Shown here: piece after piece, positions 56,361 through 64,000 of the stretch
How the letters are laid out: each line of letters opens with the position of its first letter
Position numbering within the stretch: position 1 is the first letter of the stretch
From: Misgurnus anguillicaudatus
Taxonomy: Eukaryota; Chordata; Actinopteri; Cypriniformes; Cobitidae
Direction: 5' to 3'
DNA length: 64,000 bases
NCBI RefSeq assembly: GCF_027580225.2
Contig: NC_073351.2
Location: 5,746,501 to 5,810,500, forward strand
Made by a program: the position numbers and the translations under genes
Notes under the pieces: generated by a model
Told to the model about the DNA's origin: nothing
The model's input: only the letters and a program-made list of their open reading frames with translations
The model's database searches: none

Positions 56361-56990
56361 GGGGGAGGAGTCTCATCAATACCGACACACCCTGTGCGGC
56401 AAAAACATCAGTCCTGGTTTGGACATAAGACCTATTTGTGACCCTGTCTGTGAAAACCAGGTTAACGTCGATGAAATTAGGAGCATCCAAGTTTGATTTT
56501 AATCTTTGACATGACCTGGGTGGCCACCATCCCACCCAACAGAAAAAGTATTAAGATTAAAGTCTTCACTCATATTTTCAAAATAATTTCTATTTGATTA
56601 TTGGCAATTGTTTAAGTCATGTTCTGTATAGAAAATATACAACATGAATTTAGATTTTATCCTATTTACTTTCTCGTGGGTATATTTCTAATTGTGAACT
56701 ATTGTGCATGCTATTCTGCAAAAAAATCTGTCTTCATAATGTTTTATCAAAATGTAATAACTCTCTCAACTGTCTTTAAAATTACTTTTATTTTTAGCTG
56801 ATGTCACAAATCTTTCTTATAGCAGATAGACCCGCTCATAACCACAGAAAAAAATAACTCGGCACACTTTATTTCATTGATTAATGTTCACAGTACATCA
56901 TGGGTCATAATTTAAGTCCTCTAGTTCAGAATATTATGAGAAAGCCACTTTGCTCTGCCTGCGAGCCAGCTGTGATTTCAGCACTGGGCC
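56361..56990. other. No gene seen
   Basis: Unassigned AT-rich DNA. Confidence 0.4.
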
Positions 56991-57160
56991 AGCTTGAGCG
57001 CACACATTCAGTAAGTGAATCAAATTAGACTTCTCAAATGTGTGTCCTTGAATTGCAAACCCCTGGCATGCCAGATATTGGAGAAAGGATTGAGCACCTA
57101 CTAAAACCATTCATGCCTTTGCCATCTGCTTCTGCTTGCCTAAAGTATAAGAGCAATATT
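56990..57160. other. Repeat-free block, candidate conserved noncoding element
   Basis: agtaagtgaatcaaattagacttctcaaatgtgtgtcc and gaattgcaaacccctggcatgccagatattggag are free of repeats and non-coding. Inference only. Confidence 0.22.
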
Positions 57161-57279
57161 AATAACAGGACCCCAAGTGTGCCAAATGGCCCCAGATTCA
57201 ATATTTTGAAGTAAAGTATATTTTTGTCTTACAATAGATCAAATGCATGCATTTTAAACAAAATATCTAAAATATATTA

Positions 57280-57685
57280 CTAGGTACATTTACATGCAAC
57301 CAAATAATCCGTTTGTTATCGTATTGATGGCTCAATTGTATTGAAAAGTCTTCATGTAAACACCTTAATCAATACGATTGAGGACGCAAATTTGGATCGT
57401 ATTGAAGGGGGTGGTGTACTCCTGATTCATTGGTATTTGGGCTGTGAATAGTTGTTGGGATGCTTTTGGGCTAGTTTTGAATGTCCATTTGGGATGGTTC
57501 TGATACATGAATCTGGCAACCCTGGATGTGCGCTTGCGCGGAAGTTTGGTTTGGATTCTATATAATGTACATGTAAACAAACATTTTAGTCAGATTGCAA
57601 TGTTTAGGGTGCATGTATCGTCGTAACCTTCAATCGTATTAAATTTAATCGGATTGACAAAATTTTGTGCATGTTAACATAGCCA
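57280..57685. mobile_element. MITE with ggtacatttacatgcaac/gcatgttaacatagcc ends
   Basis: Left margin ggtacatttacatgcaacc and right margin gtgcatgttaacatagcc are inverted. Inner atcgtattgatgg / aatcgtattaaatttaatcgg words are repeated. A 5'-truncated relative is at 29755-29972. The TSD is unclear. Confidence 0.6.
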
Positions 57686-59149
57686 CTGTGACCTTTGGAC
57701 TGCCATGAACATATCCCAGGAATGTATTTTTCAGCTTATTTGACATGTTTTCCCTTTGTTCATATGCCATTTTATTGCTGCTGTTGTGGCAGCTCTCTTG
57801 ACCGCATTACAGTTCCATATCACTTTGCATAGTTAACTGTAATAACAGACTAACAAAAACAACATGACAGATTTTCCGAGGCAATAACAGCGCTGTTTAG
57901 AGACGCACAGAGGTAGCATCATTCACACAATCCCTCTCTCTCTCTCTCTTTCTTTCATTGTCTCTCTGTTTCTGTTGCTCTCGCTCTCTTTCTAATAACT
58001 GTATCAATATCTGCATTAGAATCAACGGCTCAAGCCGCCATTGCCAGCTTTAAAATGACGTTTTGGAACAAGCAAAAGAGCTGTTGGATAAGACGGGGAA
58101 GAAATAGTCCTACTCACAATTGCGATTTAGGTACAAAAACCGGACAAATCCCTTTAAAGCTGACATAACACAAAACGTTTTTGCCAATCTAATGTTAATC
58201 TTGTTTATATATAGAGTAGTATTTCATCATTCATATGTCCAAAGAGTCTTTTGTTTAGTGAGATTTATAAAAGAAAAAACAGCCTTTCCGATTTTTGGCG
58301 TAAAAGGTCGAACACTTGAAGGCGTGCGGTAGGTGGAGCTGAAGAGTTACGAGTACGCGCAGCTTCGGACACTACTTTTGGATTTACAGCCGACATAGAT
58401 GGAAATCAAACTTTAAAAAAAACTTTTTTTAAATAACCAGCCTTATATTATAAATATGATCCAGTATCGGATACTTAGTCAGTAATGGACGAACAGGAAC
58501 AATAGCAGAGATTTTGACGTGAGATTTTGATTTACTTACGCCTGTGGTTGTGACTCCTAAACGGGGTCTTTTAAAGTTTTGACCGCTCCAATAGTTGTAA
58601 AAAAGTGGAAAATCCGGCGTCAAACTGAGCCTTGTTTGTAAAGCAGTCCTCTCCGAAATGCAGTCAGGGAACAAACTCATTCGCAATTACGTTGATGTCT
58701 GGGAAAAACGAACTGCATCCACTGTTGTCGTACGACAGGGAAAGCTAAATAAGGTTTTCTTCTCCTTACATCCAAAACGAACTATCTTGCTAAAACAAAG
58801 TTGTCGCGTGCTGTGCAGTGATACCGGTGACTTCTACTCGACGGAGCAATGCTAATGCGCGTTCTCGCTCTCACTTGACGTGCAGGGCAGGCGTGCTTTT
58901 CTGGGGTTAAAGACCCATAAAAGGAATATGGGGTCAATCAGTCGTAACGGATACCCCCATTTGAAAAAAACTTTCCGAAACTTGTAGGAAAAAGGAGGCG
59001 TGAGTTTGGCTCAGAAATACTTACAATACTTACTTACAGAAATAGTTACAAGCTCAACTGCTTTTTTGACAATTTGCTTATGTTTAGCATGAGGACTCTT
59101 AAACTGTGTTAATAAGTCAGAATGCATGAAATAGCATTAAACCTACCTA
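57686..59149. other. Repeat-like stretch, no supported gene
   Basis: A (CT)n run lies at 57940-57975. Part of 58090-59030 has mixed, repeat-like composition, and a TTAA follows ccc at 58153. I could not find a matching pair of ends. Frames of 65-85 codons have no recognised domain. Confidence 0.35.
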
Positions 59150-59646
59150 ATTATTCCTTACTTAGACCATTAGCATAAACACTCAAAATTAACCAAAGAG
59201 TTTCGATATTTTTTTCTATTTAAAACTGACTCTTCTGTAGTTACATTGTGTACTAGAGCCGACAGAAAATTAAAAGTTGTTTCTTCTATTTTCTAGGCAG
59301 ATATTGCTAGGAACTATATTCTCATTCTGCTTTAATAATAAAGGACTTTGCTGCAGTAACATGGCTGCAGGAGGCACAATGTTATTACACAGTGCTAAAA
59401 AAGTCCCCTGCTATTGAAAGATACCAAGGGAACTATTTTCGGCTGCTGCGTAATATCATTGCGTTATTATGGTTATTTATGAGCGCGATGCTTATGGTCT
59501 AATCAGATTCAATGGATTGTGCTAAGCTATGCTAAAAGTGGTACCGCCAGACCTGGAGATCCAAAACAGTAAAAATCAATTGTTTCTCTAGGGGACTTTA
59601 GGGGAGCTGGAAAATGAGCATATTTTCAAAAAAAGTGGAGTGTCCC
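59150..59646. mobile_element. TTAA MITE, right part
   Basis: gagtttcgatatttttttctatttaaaactgactcttctgtagttacat, ctgcagtaacatggctgcaggaggc and ggagctggaaaatgagcatattttc…gtggagtgtccc run into TTAA at 59647-59650, matching an abundant cyprinid TTAA family. The left end is not recognised. Confidence 0.6.
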
Positions 59647-60007
59647 TTAAAAATAACTTCATGGCAGAATTTTGGTAGCATGTGTGTCATTGTATAGTTT
59701 AGATGAATTACTGGCAAAATATATTCAATTAAACGATAATTTGAATTTCTAAAAATGCTAGATTTTTTTGTTACTTTTTGACCCAACACTAGACCAAGTT
59801 AGAGTGTACACTATGCTGATCCTTAAACAAAATTCACCTATCAGAGAGGTCGCTGTAACCAGTGCCAGAGAAACAGATCAGTGATCGCTTTCTAGAAACG
59901 ACTTAAGCATCAAGTACTAGCACAATGCTGCTAAAAATGTTTACTGGTGAGGTTCATCAGTGATTGTACGTCACTTTGGCGTTTTTCGTGTGAATATGCT
60001 CCCATAT

Positions 60008-60414
60008 AGACCCCTTCACGGTTCACGCCACAGGCTGTTCCCACTGCGCATGTCGGGGTCAGAAAAGTCATTACAGCTAATTGAGTTGCGTATTATTCGG
60101 TATCGTCAAAAATGCCTACTTACGTCGTGGGCTGTGAAAATCGCACCAGGTCTTCCGTTAAGTTTTGGCGATTCATGCAGACTCTCAAAAACTAAAAAAT
60201 ACAACATCTGCGTCTGCAAGCAATTAACGTGCAGACTGGGACAATGCAAAGATCAAAGAGGCTTGTGTTTGTAGTGCTCACTTCATTTGAGGTAAGTCAT
60301 CATTTTTCAGCACTGTTAGATTAAATTATAAAGCCTAAATGGTATGAACAGTTCGACCCCGTGCTGCGCGCGCACCCGATAATCATTCAATGTTTACAAA
60401 CCTTGAAGGGGTCT
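60008..60414 (+). mobile_element. 407-bp element with a THAP exon
   Basis: Ends AGACCCCTTCACGGTT and, in reverse, AGACCCCTTCAAGGTT are inverted; flanks are atat at 60004-60007 and 60415-60418. It carries a THAP-like exon (60112-60291) with an intact splice donor. It differs in end sequence from the THAP element at 39011, so two THAP-bearing families are present. Confidence 0.7.
60112..60291 (+). pseudogene. THAP-domain first exon, broken
   Basis: The ATG at 60112 gives MPTYVVGCENR, resembling the THAP start, where a C-x(2-4)-C pair is usual; one Cys seems replaced by Tyr. Mid-domain sequence ICVCKQLTCRLGQCKDQRG is in a second frame. The closing motif CSAHF, the family's C-x2-H, is in a third frame just before a G|GTAAGT donor at 60291. 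Two frameshifts make it non-coding. The role would be binding of transposon ends. Confidence 0.6.
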
Positions 60415-60928
60415 ATATACTGTGAGTTATCCATGCAATAAGATATAATACAACTTAAAATATACCCATCCAGGGTGTCGAAACAAACCAAATGTTTTTG
60501 GTTTAAAAATATGAACCATATGAAACATGAAACTATTCTGTTTGAAGTTATAATCGACAAAGCTGTGTACACTTGGAGTGTGATGTATTTGTGTTAGTGG
60601 TGTAGACAGATTTGATCTAGGTTTCGTGTGTCACGTTTCTCACTTGAAGTGTACATACAGTGTAAAATTGAGATTTGGAGTTTCTGTGGTATTAATCTCA
60701 CCTAGAAAGAGAGTTCAGTAGAGGTAACATGAGGGTTTCAGAGCAATATTTAAGATCTGTGCCAGAAAGTTCAGTTTATAGAAGTAGATGTCAACCTGAA
60801 TAGATAGTGTGTGTTTGAGGGCAAATTGAAATCTGAAATAATCTGCCACACATGTATTTTAGGATCACGGTAAGCAACCCTACATTATCTGGAGAGCACC
60901 AGAACATCAAAGACCTTAGTAGAGTTTC

Positions 60929-61048
<120 letters not shown>

Positions 61049-62077
61049 TTGGGAAAACAAGTAATAGTAAAAGATTGTATTTCCTCTTTATCAATGTGAT
61101 CCATGAAGGGCCAAGGAGTGTTTTTGTATATTAAATATTTTCCAGAAGTCTTCAGAGACGTCTCCTCATCAACAAACATCTGTACACTGCTGTAAATAAA
61201 CAACAAACAATCCCTAAACAAAATCAGCACACCACCTTTACTCAATGACGCAATGACTCTGAACGCCACAGGCCTGTGAGAAAACAAATTCACAAATTAA
61301 ATGAATCTCTTTTTTATCTTAAAATGAATCTGAGTTTAATAAATGTGCTATTTTAGTTCGTTGGATTTTAAGTGCATGTGCTGCTTTCTAGCCAGCAGCA
61401 TTTTCAGTGTGGATTGCAGGAAACTCACAGACACTCACGCACACAGTTCCCAGATCTGCCGGCTATCTGATCAACAAACACAGCAGGATACTGAAATGAC
61501 AAATTTTGTTGTTTAACTCTCATTAACACTCCTGAACTATAACTGACATAAAAACCAGCCATCGGCACTGCTTGTACATCAGTTGATATTACATAAACAA
61601 TAAATACCTGTTGTTATATGGCACAACATGTAGCAACATTAATGTGACAGAATATAGTAAAGTTTAATAAATGTTTATTAGTGCTTGCTAAAGGTAAACA
61701 TTATGGTGTGGGATTTAAACACATAAAATATTACATTTAAATATGATCAAATAAAGTCTAGAATATTATATAAAGGGTTGGCCTTTATTACCTTTGGTCA
61801 GTAGGATGCCACCTATCAACCAATGTAAAAAAGAAATCAAATCACTCACTCAAATTATACCACCCTGGCAACCACCTAAAGCATTGCCCACTACCATAAT
61901 GATGGTGGAACGTTTTGCACAGGCAAACCCAAATATGAAAATATTGTTTTATTATTCTGTAGTTTTATGTATTGATTTTAATAATTTTGGGGTATAAGCA
62001 ATACCCACAAATTAGTTGGATGGCTGAGGGTAATTCTGCCTATTAATCTAAATATCTTGTTCTTTGATTGGTTAGTT
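61049..62077. other. No gene seen
   Basis: AT-rich unassigned DNA; short frames show no domains. Confidence 0.4.
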
Positions 62078-62085
62078 CTCTAACC

Positions 62086-62362
62086 CAGTGGTTTTCAAAC
62101 TGGGGGGCGGGCGGGCCGCGAGATGGTGCCAGGGGGGCCCCAGTTTTATGAAATACATTAAATTTATCATGAATTCTGTATAATTAAACTTAAAAAATAA
62201 AGCTACTAACCAAAAGCACTACGTTATATAATTTAATATGTTTTTTTTATTAAAATGTTGAGTTTTAGAACAGTTTTTTGTCACAAATTTTCTTTGGGGG
62301 GGCACGAAGGAATGCACCATACACAAGGGGGGCCACACGGTGAAAAAGTTTGGGAACCACTG
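62086..62362. mobile_element. hAT MITE, 277 bp, exact 8-bp TSD
   Basis: The exact duplication ctctaacc lies at 62078-62085 and 62363-62370. Ends CAGTGGTTTTCAAACTGG and CAGTGGTTCCCAAACTTTTT are inverted. Second copy of the 29200-29488 family, with which it shares ccaggggggccccagttttatg and gaacagttttttgtca.aaattttctttgg. Confidence 0.95.
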
Positions 62363-62370
62363 CTCTAACC

Positions 62371-62890
62371 AATCCCACAATTTTAGTGACATGCGATTTC
62401 TCCCAAAACCTAAGGTGGCATCTGTAAGAAAGTGAATGTCAAGGTACTTTGATAACAAGTTGATATTAAAATCCTTAAAAATGTTTAATGAATAAGGCCT
62501 GTACTATGTTTGAACCAAAAAACTATTTAAAAATCAGATAAACGGCTCATGTTTAACACTGTGCTCACCTTTAAAAAAGTCGTCAACTACAATCCTATAA
62601 AATATTGCTAAATTAGAAATTTATCAATTTAAGTATAAAACACTGTTTTTTAAGTTGGTATTTTTTTCTTGTTTTCTTTTTTCAAGCCCGTAGGCTTTCT
62701 GCCAAAAGGTCCAGAATTTAAGTCGTTTTTTTTTTTGCATGATTATTGTCATCATTGTTTTAATCAATGCTTGTGACAAATATTCTGGATTAATATGATA
62801 CATTATTGAAGCTAAATAAGTCAAAGAAGATAAAGACAAAAATGAAGATAAAGCCAAAATATTCCGAGATGACCAATCAAATCAAATCAA
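62371..62890. other. No gene seen
   Basis: AT-rich unassigned DNA. Confidence 0.4.
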
Positions 62891-63130
62891 ACCAGGCAGA
62901 CAGAGGTGCAACACAGGGGTCAGATGCGCAGTTAGTGGAAGTGCAAGAAGGATGTAAGAAGGCTAATCAAACGCTGACTATTATACAGCCGTTCAATGAC
63001 GAGAAATATGAAACGCAGTGATTGTCAAGGTGACAAGACAAGAAACATTACTGCAGCTGAGCCAAATTTAATGCGCTGCTTTAACTCCCTCCAGTATTTC
63101 ACTTCCCGTTATTCAGCGTGTTTATTAACA
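62890..63130. other. Repeat-free block, candidate conserved noncoding element
   Basis: gtaagaaggctaatcaaacgctgac, cgttcaatgacgagaaatatgaaacgcagtgattgtcaaggtgac and gctgagccaaatttaatgcgctgc contain TAATCA/TGATTG (Pbx/homeodomain-like) and TGACGA/AAGGTGAC words, with no repeat signature. A 71-codon frame is unrecognised. Inference only. Confidence 0.27.
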
Positions 63131-64000
63131 AAATTCAACGCCAATCTTTAATTCTTTAAGATATATTTTTTACTGTATGATTAGATTCATTGTTGAACCT
63201 TTAAACGGAAAACACAACGCATCACGTGCGCGGTACAACGCTTCATCCACCGGTAATGTACGTGCACGGAGTTTAAATGAGCGCACGTTCATCTTTTGGC
63301 TTAAACATTTTATTGCATTCGGTCTTAAAGCCCAATAAACAGTACCTGTTCAAGTCATTAAGAGAAAATCACTCACTGGTCCTGACTGTAACTTCTTCCT
63401 ATAGTGTTGAGCGCTGCTATTTAAAGTAGGCTAAGTTTAAGGTTTATCATGGAATTTTGATTTTCTGAACAACTTTTACTAAGGTTACTGCAGTTAACAA
63501 GAAGCCTTTTGCTTCATTAACAGACAGTAAATCAGATGTGAGAAGTTTAAAATTAAGGCTTGCATTATGTTTACGTCTTACATAGTTAGTATAATGCATG
63601 CAGGGCAAGAAGAATATGTATCTAATGTGGGGTAATGTGAAGTAATCGTAGATTCATTTATGCTTTTTTTAATAATTATAGTTTTCTTTCATGGGATATG
63701 GACCCCCTAAAGTAGCCTTGGCCAACCCATTTATAAAATTCAAGTTCCCTGCATTACTGATGTTGTATTTAAGCATATTAAGTGTATAAAAGTGTGTGCA
63801 TATTTTCAATTAATTTAATAAACTAATTATCGATAGCCTTTAGTTAATTCACTAAAATGATCCTATTCAGAAAGCCTATGTTTACTTTACTGACATAACC
63901 CAGTGTGCCCAGGATGGTAAAATAATTATTACAATGCATTCCTAACTCCAACACAAATCTTCTGCATACTGACATGGTTTGAAATCTATTTGATTCTTTG
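63131..64000. other. No gene seen
   Basis: AT-rich DNA to the window edge; nothing assignable. Confidence 0.45.

Overview
This is AT-rich vertebrate DNA, most likely from a cyprinid fish (zebrafish/carp/goldfish relatives). The assignment rests on the repeats: Tc1-like elements with direct repeats inside the inverted repeats, hAT elements with 8-bp target-site duplications (TSDs), dense TTAA-flanked foldback elements, L2/CR1-like non-LTR elements, tRNA-Ala-like SINE heads, and long (TA)n and (CA)n tracts. No host protein-coding gene and no host exon could be supported. All recognisable coding sequence is transposon-derived: a Tc1 transposase, two reverse transcriptases, two THAP-domain exons, a RecQ-like helicase fragment and a gag-like fragment. 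Almost all of it is broken.

Layout. 0-9 kb: a long-terminal-inverted-repeat element, a TTAA foldback, a Tc1/mariner copy with a double-frameshifted transposase, and a 5'-truncated non-LTR retrotransposon. 10.9-13.5 kb: a three-level nest of elements, then a Harbinger-like element inside an older repeat. 14-19 kb: smaller inverted-repeat elements, including one flanked by a 22-bp direct repeat. 20.3-25.2 kb: one TTAA element split by two hAT insertions, each with a perfect 8-bp TSD. 26-31 kb: sparse unique sequence, more TTAA and hAT copies and a 30-bp minisatellite. 32-36 kb: a 723-bp hairpin, a 193-bp hAT and another copy of the split TTAA family. 37-42.7 kb: inverted-repeat elements, a THAP-exon transposon interrupted by a hAT, and an 874-bp element carrying a RecQ-like helicase pseudoexon. 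43-48 kb: two large hAT elements, one holding a reverse-strand L2/CR1-like LINE with an undamaged reading frame, then (TA)n and a gag-like fragment. 48-64 kb: mostly unique sequence with scattered repeats, a second THAP-exon element and a long (GT)n.

The elements do not form a pathway. The window reads as a gene desert or a very large intron that has absorbed successive waves of DNA transposons. TSDs and nesting allow part of the insertion order to be read directly. Several repeat-poor blocks (about 26.1, 28.2, 40.6, 48.4, 50.4, 56.0, 57.0 and 62.9 kb) have the look of conserved noncoding regulatory DNA, but this cannot be tested without an alignment. The most unusual items are the helicase-bearing element at 41.8-42.7 kb, the indel-free minisatellite at 30.7-31.5 kb and the foldback with a 22-bp direct repeat at 16.6-17.5 kb.
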